Source of the DNA: G963667145 sp963676515 [NCBI: Candidatus Cloacimonadota bacterium]
Lineage (GTDB): Bacteria > Cloacimonadota > Cloacimonadia > G963667145
DNA length: 64,000 nucleotides
Assembly (NCBI GenBank): GCA_963676515.1
Contig: OY781061.1
Location: 1,517,859 to 1,581,858, forward strand
Reading direction: 5' to 3'
A program made the translations under genes and the position numbers. Below are positions 8,294 to 18,654 of the stretch, piece by piece; position 1 is the stretch's first letter, and each line of letters begins with the position of its first letter. The notes under the pieces are model-generated. The model worked only from the letters and a program-made list of their open reading frames with translations. It made no database searches and had not been told where the DNA came from.

Positions 8294-9826
8294 GTGACTA
8301 ATGGCGTGATAATTTTAGATTTTGGCTCTCAATACAATCAGCTGATAGCTAGAAGAATAAGAGAGATGGGAGTCTATGCCGAAATTTTGCCTTTTTCTGT
8401 AGAGATAGAGAAAATTCGTAAGAAAAAGTCTGTGGGCATTATTTTATCAGGTGGTCCTTCCTCTGTTTACGCTGCTAACTCTCCGCAAATTTCCCCAGAA
8501 ATTTTCGAGTTAGGTGTTCCGATTTTGGGAATTTGCTACGGGATGCAACTCATCCAAAAGATGTTGGGTGGTAAAGTGGAGGAAGTGGGAAAGAAGGAGT
8601 TCGGTAAGTCGGAGATGAGAATATTGCAGAATTCTTCTTTGCTGGAGGGAGTCCCCGAGAAATCTACTGTTTGGATGAGTCATGGAGATAGCGTTACCAA
8701 TATTGCCCAAGGTTTTACCAAGAGTGCATGTACAGCTTCTTCCATTGCGGTATTGGAAGATAATGGGCGAAAGATTTATACTCTCCAATTTCATCCAGAA
8801 GTTACTCACTCGGAGTACGGCAAAAAAATTTTAGAAAATTTTGTGTTTAAGATTTGTGAAGGCAAAAAAAACTGGAATATCACCGATTACATAGACAAGA
8901 GCATAGCCGAGATAAGGAAAATTGTGGGCAAGGATCGAGTTGTTTTGGGGCTGTCTGGAGGTGTGGATTCTTCTGTGGCTGCGGTGCTGATCAATAGAGC
9001 TATTGGGGAGAGGTTGACCTGCATTTTCGTGGACACTGGACTTTTGCGGATGGATGAAGCACGGAATGTGCGGGAAACTTATGAGAAAAATTTCAAGATT
9101 GCTATAAAATATGTGAATGCGGAAGAAGAGTTTTTGGAAAGTTTGCAAGGTGTGAGTGAGCCTGAGGAGAAGCGGAAGATTATCGGGCGAGAGTTTGTCG
9201 AGATTTTCAATCGGGAGGCTGAAAAACTTGCTGGGGTTAAATTTTTGGCTCAAGGCACTATTTATCCCGATGTGATTGAGTCCGTGTCTGTAAATGGTCC
9301 TTCGGCAACGATAAAGAGCCATCACAATGTGGGCGGGCTGCCAGAGAAGATGAACTTGAAAATATTAGAGCCTCTGCGAGAGCTTTTTAAAGACGAAGTT
9401 CGGGAGTTAGGTTTTTTGTTGGGAATACCCAAGCAGATGGTAGCCAGACATCCTTTCCCTGGTCCTGGTTTGGGGATTAGGATTTTGGGAGATGTAGATA
9501 AGCAAAAATGTGATATACTCAGGGAAGCTGACAATATTTTTATTAGAGAACTAAAAGACAAGGGGTTTTACGACGATGTTTCACAAGCTTTTGTGGTTTT
9601 ATTGCCGGTAAAGTCGGTAGGCGTGATGGGCGATTTGCGGACTTACGAATACACGGCTGTATTGCGGTGCGTGGACACAACAGATTTTATGACTGCCACT
9701 TGGTCGAGGTTGCCTTACGATTTTCTGGAGCATGTATCTAGTCGGATTATCAATGAAGTCCTTGGTATAAATAGGGTTACTTATGACATTTCTGGCAAGC
9801 CGCCTGCTACGATAGAGTGGGAATAA
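8294..9826 (+). CDS. guaA: GMP synthase (glutamine-hydrolysing)
   Basis: Converts XMP to GMP using glutamine and ATP. The N-terminal class I glutamine amidotransferase has the nucleophile in GICYGMQ (about residue 78) and the His/Glu pair in FHPEVTHSE (about 165). The ATP-pyrophosphatase domain begins with GLSGGVDSS (about 218), and the C-terminal dimerisation domain ends in the usual PPATIEWE. The start is GTG at 8294 after GAGAGGAGAAAAA. guaB follows 15 bases later. The 3' end, a known island insertion site in other bacteria, is undisturbed here. Confidence 0.96.
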   Translation: MTNGVIILDFGSQYNQLIARRIREMGVYAEILPFSVEIEKIRKKKSVGIILSGGPSSVYAANSPQISPEIFELGVPILGICYGMQLIQKMLGGKVEEVGKKEFGKSEMRILQNSSLLEGVPEKSTVWMSHGDSVTNIAQGFTKSACTASSIAVLEDNGRKIYTLQFHPEVTHSEYGKKILENFVFKICEGKKNWNITDYIDKSIAEIRKIVGKDRVVLGLSGGVDSSVAAVLINRAIGERLTCIFVDTGLLRMDEARNVRETYEKNFKIAIKYVNAEEEFLESLQGVSEPEEKRKIIGREFVEIFNREAEKLAGVKFLAQGTIYPDVIESVSVNGPSATIKSHHNVGGLPEKMNLKILEPLRELFKDEVRELGFLLGIPKQMVARHPFPGPGLGIRILGDVDKQKCDILREADNIFIRELKDKGFYDDVSQAFVVLLPVKSVGVMGDLRTYEYTAVLRCVDTTDFMTATWSRLPYDFLEHVSSRIINEVLGINRVTYDISGKPPATIEWE

Positions 9827-9841
9827 AATAAAGGGGAGAAG

Positions 9842-11299
9842 ATGAAAATTTTTGGTGAAGGATTGACTTTTGATGATGTTTTGGTGATTCCAAGAAAATC
9901 GGAGAAGTTGCCGAGTCAGGTGGATGTTTCCACTTTTATTACGAAAAATGTCAAGCTCAATATTCCCTTGGTGAGTGCGGCAATGGACACAGTGACTGAG
10001 GCGGAATTGGCTATCGCTATGGCAAGAGAAGGTGGTTTGGGGTTTATTCACAAAAATCTGAGCATAGCCCAGCAGGCGATGGAAGTGGAGAAGGTGAAAA
10101 GATGCGAGAATGGCATGATTGTCTCGCCGATAACTTTGTCCAAAAATTCTACCCTGCTGGAGGCAGAAGAGACTTTTGCCAAGTTTAAGATTTCAGGTTT
10201 GCCAGTGGTAGATAGTGAAAATAAAATATTGGGAATTATCACCAACAGAGATATAAAGTTTAGGAAATTGGATGAGAGTAAGGTCAGCAGGTATATGACG
10301 CCCAAAGAAAGATTGATCTTAGGTAAAGTGGGAACGACTCTGGAAGAGGCGAAAAAGATTTTGTGCGAGAGAAGGATAGAGAAGTTGCCGATAGTGGATG
10401 AAGACGACAGGTTGGTAGGGCTTATTACTATAAAAGATATAGACAAGGCGATAAAGTTCCCTTGTGCGTGTAAGGATGAACAAGGGCGATTGAGGTGTGG
10501 AGCGTCTATCGGAGTGAGTGCGGACAGTATGCAAAGGCTAGAAGCTCTGGTGAGGGCAGGTGTGGATGTGGTGAGCATAGACTCGGCACATGGACACTCT
10601 CTGGGGGTGATGAATCTGGTGAGAGCCGTCAAAAAAGAGTTTCCTGACTTGGATTTGATAGGGGGAAACATTGCGACTGGGGAAGCTGCCAAAGATTTGA
10701 TAGAAGCAGGCGTAGATGCTCTGAAAGTGGGCATAGGTCCTGGTTCTATCTGCACTACGAGGGTTGTGGCTGGAGTGGGAGTCCCGCAGATAACAGCTAT
10801 TATGGAAGTCTATGATGTTGCCAAAAAGCATAACATCCCCGTAATTGCTGATGGAGGCGTGAAGTTTTCGGGTGATGTGGTGAAAGCTTTGGTAGTAGGA
10901 GCGAATGTCTGTATGCTGGGTGGTCTATTGGCTGGCACTTCGGAGACTCCTGGTGAGGAGATATTGCTGGATGGTAGACGCTACAAGGTGTATGTAGGTA
11001 TGGGATCTCTGGCGTCGATGAAAAGAGGAAGCAAAGACAGATATTTCCAGTCGCAATCTGTGGACAGGAAGCTAGTGCCAGAAGGAATAGAAGGGAAGGT
11101 TGCTTTCAAAGGAAGTGCGGGAGATGTCATCTTCCAGTTGGTCGGTGGTATTCGTGCAGGTATGGGCTACACAGGAGCGAGCAACATCAAGCAGTTGCAG
11201 GAGACTGCACAAATGGTGAAAATTTCTGCTGCGGGATTGAGAGAGTCTCACCCTCATAGTATTAGTATCTCCAAGCAAGCTCCAAACTACAATATTTAA
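9842..11299 (+). CDS. guaB: IMP dehydrogenase
   Basis: Oxidises IMP to XMP with NAD+, the committed step of guanine nucleotide synthesis. The TIM-barrel contains the catalytic cysteine in [11 protein letters not shown] (about residue 302). Two CBS domains (about 93-205) are inserted in the barrel and may bind regulatory purine nucleotides. The flap region SMASMKRGS type is present as [12 protein letters not shown]. Length 485 is standard. It forms an operon with guaA. Confidence 0.96.
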   Translation: MKIFGEGLTFDDVLVIPRKSEKLPSQVDVSTFITKNVKLNIPLVSAAMDTVTEAELAIAMAREGGLGFIHKNLSIAQQAMEVEKVKRCENGMIVSPITLSKNSTLLEAEETFAKFKISGLPVVDSENKILGIITNRDIKFRKLDESKVSRYMTPKERLILGKVGTTLEEAKKILCERRIEKLPIVDEDDRLVGLITIKDIDKAIKFPCACKDEQGRLRCGASIGVSADSMQRLEALVRAGVDVVSIDSAHGHSLGVMNLVRAVKKEFPDLDLIGGNIATGEAAKDLIEAGVDALKVGIGPGSICTTRVVAGVGVPQITAIMEVYDVAKKHNIPVIADGGVKFSGDVVKALVVGANVCMLGGLLAGTSETPGEEILLDGRRYKVYVGMGSLASMKRGSKDRYFQSQSVDRKLVPEGIEGKVAFKGSAGDVIFQLVGGIRAGMGYTGASNIKQLQETAQMVKISAAGLRESHPHSISISKQAPNYNI

Positions 11300-11320
11300 T
11301 AGTTTCAAAAAGGTTATATA

Positions 11321-13198
11321 ATGAAAAAAAATAGATGGTATTTAGTGGCGATATCTTTAGTCTTGTTGACTAGTTGTTCGCTTTTTTCGGACGATTCGGA
11401 CGATGAAAGCATAACAGTAATAACGCCAGATCCGCCATCGTTGACAGCGAATATTGCCGACCTAAGTGTTGATATATCTTGGTCTTATTATTCCAGTAGC
11501 GAAGCGGATAACATAGAAATTTTTCGGAATGGTAGTAAAATAGCGATGGTGTCTTATTATGAAACTAGCTATACCGACGAAAATTTGAGTGTGGGTCCAG
11601 TTTACACTTACAAGCTGAGGCTGATAAAGTCTGGGACGGCAGGGAACTATTCGACAGAGAAAAGTGTTACTCTTGCGGTGGGGGAATTCAGTCTTGAATT
11701 AAGATCTCCCGAAGCAGTTTTAATTGATAAACAATATTATCAGAGAATGAATCTTACTCTAAAGTTAGATTCCACTCAAGACTTGTATTTTATCTTCACC
11801 AACACAGACGAAACTTATAGCGTTTATAGTTCCGATTATGCTGTGAGTAGTAGTGATGGTGTGAGCTTTAGCAGTGCCACCAATGTTTCTACTTTTAGCA
11901 GAAGCGAATCGGCAACAAATGTTGGTTTCGTGGAAGCTGTATTGCCGTCTGTAGGGGAGCTGATAGAAGGCGAACAAAGTTTGTCACAGAAATCTTTGTT
12001 CTCCGTGAGTGCTTCCGCGGCGTCGGTAGGGGATGCAGAATATTTCTGGGAAGTGGCACCTACTAAGCCTAATAGCGTGCCTGCTACTTGTCGTAAGGTG
12101 GTGGATGTTGGTAGCAAAACTCTCAACATTTGGGTAGAGGACGACTGCTGGCATGACGGAGGCACTAAGTCAAAACTTATCACTCCGACGATGGTGGACG
12201 CCATGGCGGACAAGTTTCTGCAAACTGGTGATGATAACGATATTTACGACTGGGTTACCAATATTTGTGGTGAAGAGTGGGGAAGCTCTTCGAAATCAAA
12301 TTTGATTTCTGAAGGTCAGCCGATAGATATTTTGCTTTGTGATATAGAAAATGATGGTTACACGACTGGAGGGGTGTTGGGTTATTTCTGGAGTGGAAAC
12401 GCACTCACCACTGAGTCTTATTCTAACCAAAGAGTGATGTTTTGCATAGACGCTCCTATCTACGCTAACGGAGATGGTACTTGGGATGTCAGCGATAAAT
12501 ATCCAAAGATACAGATATCTACACTTGCTCACGAGTTTCAGCATATGATTAACTATTATCAGTTAAGTGTGAAAAAAGATGTTACTCAAGCCACTTGGCT
12601 CAACGAGATGCTTTCCATGAGTATCGAAGATTTGGTGGCTTACAAGTTGTATGGAGATTATGACTCTTCGCCTTACTATTCCAGATTTTCTGAGTTAAAT
12701 AGCTATAACGATTATTCTCTAGGGAAATGGGAGAGTGATACCAAATATTACGCTCTTAATTATGGTTTTGGGTCTTATCTTTTGCGGCAATTTGATGGTA
12801 CGAACTTCGTAAAAAGCATTTATAGCACAGGTAACGAAGACACAGACGCTGTGGAGTCGGCAACAGGCGAGAGCTTTGCCACGCTGATGCGGAACTGGGG
12901 AGCGGCTTACTTGCTGTCTGACCAAAGCTTAAACAGTGGTGACTTTGCTTACAATGCGGACACAAGCAGTAAATTGGGCGACATCTCATATAATCTGGTA
13001 GAGGTAAACGCTTATAATGTTTATAACAATTATAATAAAAAGGTAGAACCTAAAGTTTGCGACTTGAGTTCCCCACAAGATATCGGCTCTTTGGCTAACA
13101 AATATTACCTAGTGAAAGAGGATATGCCTGCTGGAAGCTACTCGTTCACGGTGAATATGTGGGATGATGACCTAGAGCTGACGGTGGTGGCAAAATGA
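11321..13198 (+). CDS. M30 (hyicolysin)-like zinc metalloprotease, lipoprotein
   Basis: 625 residues. A signal peptide with lipobox LTSC anchors it as a lipoprotein. Residues about 40-115 look like a fibronectin type III domain (ISWSYYSSSEADNIEIFRNG). The protease part contains HEFQHMIN near residue 403 and WLNEMLSMSIEDL about 30 residues on. This is the arrangement of M30-type metallopeptidases: HExxH plus a downstream Glu ligand. A role in degrading external protein is inferred from the family. Tyr, Ser and Asp are abundant. Its stop overlaps the next small lipoprotein (ATGATG). Confidence 0.75.
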   Translation: MKKNRWYLVAISLVLLTSCSLFSDDSDDESITVITPDPPSLTANIADLSVDISWSYYSSSEADNIEIFRNGSKIAMVSYYETSYTDENLSVGPVYTYKLRLIKSGTAGNYSTEKSVTLAVGEFSLELRSPEAVLIDKQYYQRMNLTLKLDSTQDLYFIFTNTDETYSVYSSDYAVSSSDGVSFSSATNVSTFSRSESATNVGFVEAVLPSVGELIEGEQSLSQKSLFSVSASAASVGDAEYFWEVAPTKPNSVPATCRKVVDVGSKTLNIWVEDDCWHDGGTKSKLITPTMVDAMADKFLQTGDDNDIYDWVTNICGEEWGSSSKSNLISEGQPIDILLCDIENDGYTTGGVLGYFWSGNALTTESYSNQRVMFCIDAPIYANGDGTWDVSDKYPKIQISTLAHEFQHMINYYQLSVKKDVTQATWLNEMLSMSIEDLVAYKLYGDYDSSPYYSRFSELNSYNDYSLGKWESDTKYYALNYGFGSYLLRQFDGTNFVKSIYSTGNEDTDAVESATGESFATLMRNWGAAYLLSDQSLNSGDFAYNADTSSKLGDISYNLVEVNAYNVYNNYNKKVEPKVCDLSSPQDIGSLANKYYLVKEDMPAGSYSFTVNMWDDDLELTVVAK

Positions 13199-13482
13199 TG
13201 AGCGTGACGAAGATTATAAGGGTGTGGCTGTTTTTTATGATGGTGATGTCTTGTTTGGGGATGAGCACGCAGAAAAGTGCCACTGGCAAGCTAGTGGTGG
13301 TGGGTAATGAGCCTTTTACTTACTTCATCTTGAAATGTGATGATGGCAGTAAGCTAAGGCTGAGTGAGAAGAACCCAGAGTGGATGGCTCTGCAAGGGAA
13401 TATGGTGGAGCTAATTTACACACAGACGAGTGAGAAAAAAATATTGCCAGTAGTGAAAGTGGTGGAGCTCAGAGTAAAGTAA
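13195..13482 (+). CDS. Small lipoprotein, possibly OB-fold
   Basis: 95 residues with a signal peptide and lipobox VMSC near residue 19. The mature part alternates short beta strands (GKLVVVGNEPFTYFILKC, NMVELIYTQT, ILPVVKVVELRV), as in a small OB-like barrel. The start is ATG 13195 or 13198, both overlapping the stop of the protease gene, so the two are probably co-translated and may work together. Function unknown. A clear terminator follows. Confidence 0.7.
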   Translation: MMSVTKIIRVWLFFMMVMSCLGMSTQKSATGKLVVVGNEPFTYFILKCDDGSKLRLSEKNPEWMALQGNMVELIYTQTSEKKILPVVKVVELRVK

Positions 13483-13507
13483 GGTGAAAATTGTTTAAGA
13501 TAAAGAC

Positions 13508-13534
13508 GCCGCAGCTGTTGTCTGTGGCTTTTTT
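13508..13534 (+). terminator. Rho-independent terminator
   Basis: Stem GCCGCAG/CTGTGGC (one G-U pair), a seven-base loop and six T. It ends the metalloprotease transcription unit. Confidence 0.85.
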
Positions 13535-13598
13535 GTTTGACAAAGTTTAGGGTCAAAAAAGGATAGTTTTAGATTAAAAGAGGTTTGATAAAAAAGAG

Positions 13599-14906
13599 AT
13601 GAAAAAAATATTTTTTGTAAGTTTGTTTTGTTTAAGTTGTGGATGGTTGTTAGCTTACTCCGCTTTTGGAGATAAAGGTCTTTTGCAACAAAATCTCGGA
13701 AGAGATTTTTATTCCACAGGCTCTGGTTACACGGGCTCAGCAGATTTGTTTCGGTTTAATGCAAGTCTCGTGAACCCATCTATGGCAACCACCGCAGACA
13801 ATGTAAAAATTTCCACAGGCTTTTCTATTGCTCGGAGGTTTTTTGAAAAAGGTGAAGATCAACGACATCTATCCAATTCGGATGATTACGATTTGCCTTA
13901 TTTCAATATTATCGTTCCTTACAAAAACAACTTTTTCGCTTTAGATTTTGCTTCGGGATATTCGGGATCTTATGAGTACGATCACAATAATGTGGAAGAA
14001 GATTTTTTTGCAAATTTTTATAAAGTGGGACTAGTGTATGCACACAAAACGCCTTGGGTCAATATTGGTGTGGGTGCTCACTTTTATGTTGGCTCTGCAC
14101 AAAAAGATTTGACTGCCACGAGCGAAGATCATTTTAATTTTGAAGATACAGTAGAAGATTTAGATTACGACTTCGACTCTACTAATGTTGTGTCGGAAGA
14201 TTTTACTGGCAGAGCGTTTACTTATAATATCGGGCTGTCCAAGGAGTTTGGCAATCTTTCTTTGGGTGCGTACTACACCCCTGCTGTTACTATAGATGCC
14301 GACAACGAGTTTAGCACGACTTCTACGACTTATGATGAGTACCAATACGCCGATGGATCTACGGACTCTTCGTATTCGCTGGACGACAGTGTAGTGATTA
14401 CTGGTTCGGAGAGCAAAGAGCTGAAATTACCAGAGATTTACGGTTTTGGGCTCACATACAAAATTGATGAGGCGTGGAAGCTCAGTTTGGATGCGGATTA
14501 TCAAGTTTGGCAAGAGTGCTCTTATTATGATAATATCGAGATGAAGAACACTTTCAACTTTGGAATAGGCGTGGCTTACGATCGAGAGGAAGAGCCATGG
14601 TACTGGAATGTCCCTCTTCGGGCAGGATATTACCGCAAGGAGTTTCCTTTTGAGGTTGGTGGAGAGAGTCTCACGGAGCAGGGAGTTACTTTGGGCTTTG
14701 ATATTCCCGTGAATAATTTGGGAGGTTCTCGAGCTAGTGTGGCTTTGCAGTACTCCAGCAGAGGCTCTAAGACCGACAACGGTTACAACGAGCAAGAAGT
14801 GAAAATCTCTTTTGGATTTACAGGTTTCGATATATTCGGCTCAAGGAGCAAATTGACACAAAAGAGAGACATCCCCATATCTTCACAAGATTATGACCAA
14901 TATTAA
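13599..14906 (+). CDS. Outer-membrane barrel protein, FadL/OMPP1-like
   Basis: 435 residues with a signal peptide ending near LLAYS. An early NPSMATTADN segment resembles the NPA-type hatch motif of FadL/OMPP1 proteins. It is followed by many amphipathic strands with aromatic girdles (LSLGAYYTPAVTI, WNVPLRAGYYR, ASVALQYSSRGS). A role in uptake of hydrophobic compounds is a family-level guess. It overlaps smpB by 14 bases at its 3' end and sits behind a terminator, so it probably heads its own unit. Confidence 0.7.
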   Translation: MKKIFFVSLFCLSCGWLLAYSAFGDKGLLQQNLGRDFYSTGSGYTGSADLFRFNASLVNPSMATTADNVKISTGFSIARRFFEKGEDQRHLSNSDDYDLPYFNIIVPYKNNFFALDFASGYSGSYEYDHNNVEEDFFANFYKVGLVYAHKTPWVNIGVGAHFYVGSAQKDLTATSEDHFNFEDTVEDLDYDFDSTNVVSEDFTGRAFTYNIGLSKEFGNLSLGAYYTPAVTIDADNEFSTTSTTYDEYQYADGSTDSSYSLDDSVVITGSESKELKLPEIYGFGLTYKIDEAWKLSLDADYQVWQECSYYDNIEMKNTFNFGIGVAYDREEEPWYWNVPLRAGYYRKEFPFEVGGESLTEQGVTLGFDIPVNNLGGSRASVALQYSSRGSKTDNGYNEQEVKISFGFTGFDIFGSRSKLTQKRDIPISSQDYDQY

Positions 14907-15339
14907 AAACAAAAAAGCTTATCATAATTTTCTTTTTCTGGAAGATTTTGAAGCGGGTATTCAGTTGCTGGGTACGGAGATAAAGTCGATTAGAGATGGA
15001 AAGTTGAACTTTTTGGACGCCTACGCTCATCTGGAAAAAGGGGAAGTTTGGCTTTCAGGATTGCACATATCACCGCACAAAACAGCGAGCTTTTTTAATC
15101 ATGAACCGATGCGGAAAAGGAAATTGCTTCTGACCAAGAAAGAGATCAAGAAGTTGGAGAAAAAAACTGCTGAGAAAGGTCTGACGATTGTCCCCAAAAA
15201 AATTTATATCAACGCCAAAGGGCTGGCTAAAATTACGATAAGCCTAGCTAAGGGCAAGAAAGTGCACGACAAGAGAGAGTCGATAAAGCAGAAAGATATT
15301 AAGCGAGACACCGCTAGGATGCTCAAAGGGATTAAATGA
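14893..15339 (+). CDS. smpB: SsrA-binding protein SmpB
   Basis: Binds tmRNA and delivers it to stalled ribosomes for trans-translation. The N-terminal NKKAYHNFLFLEDFEAGIQL, the GTEIKSIRDGK motif and the basic C-terminal tail (KGKKVHDKRESIKQKDIKRD) are diagnostic. Length 148 is normal. It overlaps the OMP gene by 14 bases and dxr by four (ATGA). I did not find the tmRNA gene in this window. Confidence 0.95.
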   Translation: MTNIKNKKAYHNFLFLEDFEAGIQLLGTEIKSIRDGKLNFLDAYAHLEKGEVWLSGLHISPHKTASFFNHEPMRKRKLLLTKKEIKKLEKKTAEKGLTIVPKKIYINAKGLAKITISLAKGKKVHDKRESIKQKDIKRDTARMLKGIK

Positions 15340-16472
15340 AGAAAATAGCTGTTTTGGGATTTAGTGGCTCGATAGGGCAATCGGCGGCTAAAGTTGTGCG
15401 AGCTCATCCTGATAAGTTTTCCGTTGTATTGGCATCGGCTCATACGGATAGCAAAGCACTTTTCGATTATGCTCGGGAGTTCAATATCCCGAAGCTGGTT
15501 TTGACGGGTGTAGAAAAAGTAGAGTGTGAGATCCCTCGAGGTGTGAAAGTTTATTACGGCAAAGCGAGCTTGCTCCGCCTCATAGCAGACGAAAATTTTG
15601 ATATTTTGCTCAACGCTATTTCTGGCTCGGCAGGTTTGGAGTACTCTTTGGCAACTGTGACAAAAGGTGTGGATTTGGCGTTAGCTAACAAGGAAACTTT
15701 GGTGATGGCTGGAGATTTGCTCAAAGAGAAGCTGAAAGTTTCAAAAAGCAAACTTTTGCCGGTGGATAGTGAGCATTCGGCGATTTTTCAAGTTTTGCAA
15801 GGTAGTGGTAACAAGGCGATAAAGAAAATATATTTGACCGCATCGGGTGGACCTTTTTTGCACAGACCCTTGCACACTTTTGATTCTATCCAAGTGAAAG
15901 ACGCTTTGGCACATCCCACTTGGTCGATGGGTGATAAGATTACGATAGACTCAGCTACGATGCTCAATAAGGCACTAGAGGTGATCGAGGCGCGCCATCT
16001 TTTTGATGTGGAGTACCAGCAGATAGTTCCCGTCATCCATAGGCAATCTATTGTGCATTCGATGGTGGAGTGCCTAGATGGCTCTATCTTGGCACAGATG
16101 AGTAATCCTTCGATGACCTTGCCGATTTTGTACGCATTCTCGCATCCTGAGAGGTACTGGGACGATGGAGTGAAGACCAACCTTTTTGAGCTGGAAGAGT
16201 TAAGTTTTCAGCCGATAGAGCAAAAAAGGTTTCCTCTCTACTTTGCTGGGGTGGCAGCGGGCAAAGCAGGCGGACTAGCACCCACAGTACTCAATAGTGC
16301 ATCTGAGGCTGCTGTAGCTCTGTTTTTGCAAAAGAGGATAAGCTTTCCTGATATATGCTCGGTGGTTTGTGAGCAGTTGGATAAGTTGGACAATATCGCA
16401 TCGCCAGACTTGGAGCAAATCTTAGAGACTAATCGAAAAGTTTACGATGAAGTTTTGGCAAAGCACTCTTAG
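15336..16472 (+). CDS. dxr: 1-deoxy-D-xylulose 5-phosphate reductoisomerase
   Basis: Second enzyme of the MEP isoprenoid pathway; it converts DXP to MEP with NADPH. The NADPH-binding site GFSGSIGQS is at residues 8-16. ANKETLVMAG (about 112) and the metal and substrate region PVDSEHSAIFQ (about 136) are present, as is KALEVIEARHLFDV (about 213). Length 378 is usual. It starts within the smpB stop (ATGA), and its 3' end overlaps the next gene by 26 bases. Confidence 0.95.
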   Translation: MKKIAVLGFSGSIGQSAAKVVRAHPDKFSVVLASAHTDSKALFDYAREFNIPKLVLTGVEKVECEIPRGVKVYYGKASLLRLIADENFDILLNAISGSAGLEYSLATVTKGVDLALANKETLVMAGDLLKEKLKVSKSKLLPVDSEHSAIFQVLQGSGNKAIKKIYLTASGGPFLHRPLHTFDSIQVKDALAHPTWSMGDKITIDSATMLNKALEVIEARHLFDVEYQQIVPVIHRQSIVHSMVECLDGSILAQMSNPSMTLPILYAFSHPERYWDDGVKTNLFELEELSFQPIEQKRFPLYFAGVAAGKAGGLAPTVLNSASEAAVALFLQKRISFPDICSVVCEQLDKLDNIASPDLEQILETNRKVYDEVLAKHS

Positions 16473-17760
16473 CTTTTTGTTTTTCTTCTCTCTTTTGAGT
16501 GGAGAAACGGAGATTTTGCTGAATGCTGATTACAAGTATTTGAATCTTCCCAGTAGCACTCCTTATTTTAATTCCAAAATTCTGGATAAACTTGATAGTA
16601 GAAACAGGAAAAAAGAGGAGTTATTAGGGATGGACAACCCTTTGCAACATGGAGCTACTTTTTTTATTTTTCAAACCAAAACTGCTGTCTCATCTGGAGT
16701 AACAATTTTTGCCGATCTTTTGGCAGAACACCGAGGTTCTTCCTACGGCGACCGTTGCACAGATAATATGATCGTCTATCCTCGGGGATATGTGGTGATA
16801 GACAAAGATATATTGCGAGGGCTGAGCATCTATTCCCATCTTGGAGATAAAGAGAACTTTAGACTCAATCAAGGACTTTACATTTTCAACCAAGACATTA
16901 GATGTATGGAGCATACTGTGCGATGGGGGAACTTTGCTTACAATTATCTTTGGGTTGCGGATATGGTAAACAGCGTGGGCTTGAATACGGACGATTTTTT
17001 TGCCAATAATTTTATTTTATATGGTGGTGATGATGTCTCTGAGTGGAAAAGTAATTTGACAGCTTCTTTGGGATTGTGCCTGGGAGATATGGACAGTAGT
17101 GTGAGCAGCGTAAAAGATGTTTACAGTGTGGGAGCGATGTTAGAGTATAAGCACTTGTGGCAAGGGTATATCTCGGCTGGAGCTAGAGGCGGAGGTTATC
17201 GAGATGGGGCTTGTCTTTTGGGAATGAAGTTTGAGAAAAGCGAAGAACGAAGAAATTTGAAGGTGCTTTTCGAGTCGAGATATTACGAAGAGGATTTTTT
17301 GCAAGGGCTCAAAAGTGATGTCGATTATCGTGATGTGAGCGAAGGAGACTATGCGAACACGATAGGAGAACAGCTTTATCCTCTTACGGCTTATGATAAA
17401 CCTTTTTCTCAGCTAGCGGTGTTTAGCGAATATCAGGGATATTACAAGGGTGACGATGGTATGGAAGAGTTGGCAACGGATGTTTGGGGTTTGAGTTTGC
17501 AAGTCAGTTGGCTGGAGAGGTTTTGCAATTTTTTTGCTAGCGTGGATGGCGACTTCAACTATATAAAGCCTACCGATTTTGAAGGGTCGTTTTATCCTTT
17601 TTACTCGGTTAAGGTTGGTTATGAGCCTTACAAAGACAATAAAATTGCAGTGGTAATGAGCAATAAAGGAATGAACCTGAACAAAAATTACACAACATTT
17701 TACGCTTATGAGCAGCCATATTTTGGATTTTTTTTTAGTCGAGATTTAGATTTTAATTAA
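16447..17760 (+). CDS. Exported, probably outer-membrane protein of unknown function
   Basis: 437 residues. A signal peptide with a phenylalanine-rich core (FLFFFSLLSG) is followed by a strand-rich, aromatic-rich sequence (for example NFAYNYLWVADMV and AGARGGGYRD). It ends in SRDLDFN, a terminal pattern compatible with a beta-barrel. I recognise no named family. The start overlaps the end of dxr by 26 bases and has a weak ribosome site, so translation may depend on dxr. Confidence 0.6.
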   Translation: MKFWQSTLSFLFFFSLLSGETEILLNADYKYLNLPSSTPYFNSKILDKLDSRNRKKEELLGMDNPLQHGATFFIFQTKTAVSSGVTIFADLLAEHRGSSYGDRCTDNMIVYPRGYVVIDKDILRGLSIYSHLGDKENFRLNQGLYIFNQDIRCMEHTVRWGNFAYNYLWVADMVNSVGLNTDDFFANNFILYGGDDVSEWKSNLTASLGLCLGDMDSSVSSVKDVYSVGAMLEYKHLWQGYISAGARGGGYRDGACLLGMKFEKSEERRNLKVLFESRYYEEDFLQGLKSDVDYRDVSEGDYANTIGEQLYPLTAYDKPFSQLAVFSEYQGYYKGDDGMEELATDVWGLSLQVSWLERFCNFFASVDGDFNYIKPTDFEGSFYPFYSVKVGYEPYKDNKIAVVMSNKGMNLNKNYTTFYAYEQPYFGFFFSRDLDFN

Positions 17761-17778
17761 ACATAAGGAGAAAGAATT

Positions 17779-18507
17779 ATGTTGAAGATCGGTTTACTTG
17801 GATATGGGGTAATGGGAAGATTGCTAGACGATTTGGCGGAGAGTATGGGGTGTGAGGTGGTAGCGAAGATAGACCCTGCACTGGGTGTTAGCCTGAAGAG
17901 AGAAAACCTGCATGATGCAGAAGTTGTGATAGATTTTACTCTGGGTAGCTGTGCGGTGGAGAATGCACGCCAAGTTTGCCAATGGGGAAAGAAGATAGTC
18001 GTGGGTGCTACGGGCTTTGATTTGCAGGAGCTAAAGAAAGTTAAAGGCGATATTATCTATGCCTCCAATTTTTCTGTGGGAGTAAACCTTTTTATTAAAA
18101 TAGTCGAGTCAGCTGCTAAGTTATTTGATAAAGTGAAAGATTATGATGTATGTGGAGTAGAGTATCATCATCAGCGGAAGGTAGATAGTCCCAGTGGAAC
18201 AGCCAAAAGTATTGCCGAGGTCTTGTTAAAAAATCTCTCGAGCAAAAACAAGCTAATGATAGATAGGGTGGAAGGAAAAATAAAACCCGAGGAGTTGCAT
18301 TTCGCCAGCGTGCGGTGTGGCGATATACCGGGTACGCACTTGATAGATTTTGATTCATCTGCCGATACTATCGAGCTCAAGCATACAGCTCGCAGCAGAA
18401 AAGGGTTTGCTCTGGGAGCTTTGCGGGCAGCTATTTTTTTGGCTAAAAACAAAGGCTTTTATCGATTTGAAGATGTTTTTGATGAGATTTTGGGTTTGCA
18501 GAATTAG
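17779..18507 (+). CDS. dapB: 4-hydroxy-tetrahydrodipicolinate reductase
   Basis: Reduces hydroxy-tetrahydrodipicolinate with NAD(P)H in lysine and diaminopimelate synthesis. GLLGYGVMGR (residues 5-14) binds the nucleotide. EYHHQRKVDSPSGTAK (about 130-145) holds the catalytic His and Lys and the substrate loop. At 242 residues the protein is complete. The ATG follows AAGGAGAAAGAATT. The last 37 codons are duplicated at 19284-19393, on the far side of an AT-rich gene. The copy attached here keeps the reading frame whole. Confidence 0.95.
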   Translation: MLKIGLLGYGVMGRLLDDLAESMGCEVVAKIDPALGVSLKRENLHDAEVVIDFTLGSCAVENARQVCQWGKKIVVGATGFDLQELKKVKGDIIYASNFSVGVNLFIKIVESAAKLFDKVKDYDVCGVEYHHQRKVDSPSGTAKSIAEVLLKNLSSKNKLMIDRVEGKIKPEELHFASVRCGDIPGTHLIDFDSSADTIELKHTARSRKGFALGALRAAIFLAKNKGFYRFEDVFDEILGLQN

Positions 18508-18510
18508 CAA
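18398..18510 (+). repeat. Direct repeat, left copy (dapB 3' end)
   Basis: 113 bases covering the last codons of dapB and its stop. They align without gaps to 19284-19396 with six mismatches that I counted by eye, about 95 percent identity. Similarity ends abruptly three bases after the stop codon. Confidence 0.92.
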
Positions 18511-18654
18511 TGATGGTAGATGTTTAAATATATTAAATTTGTTGGTACGGATTTTTTGCTTGACATAGAGTTACATTTTATCAAAAAAAATATGTGAAAT
18601 TGAAATTGATTTTGGAATAATTGAACTTATTTAGTTCTGTAATCAGGAGAAAAA

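Noticed and set aside
9800-9841. guaA 3' end as an island integration site
   Set aside because: guaA 3' ends are known insertion targets, but guaB follows after 15 bases and there is no duplicated guaA end.
14893-15339. tmRNA gene next to smpB
   Set aside because: smpB overlaps coding genes on both sides, and no tmRNA-like tRNA half or tag sequence is seen nearby.
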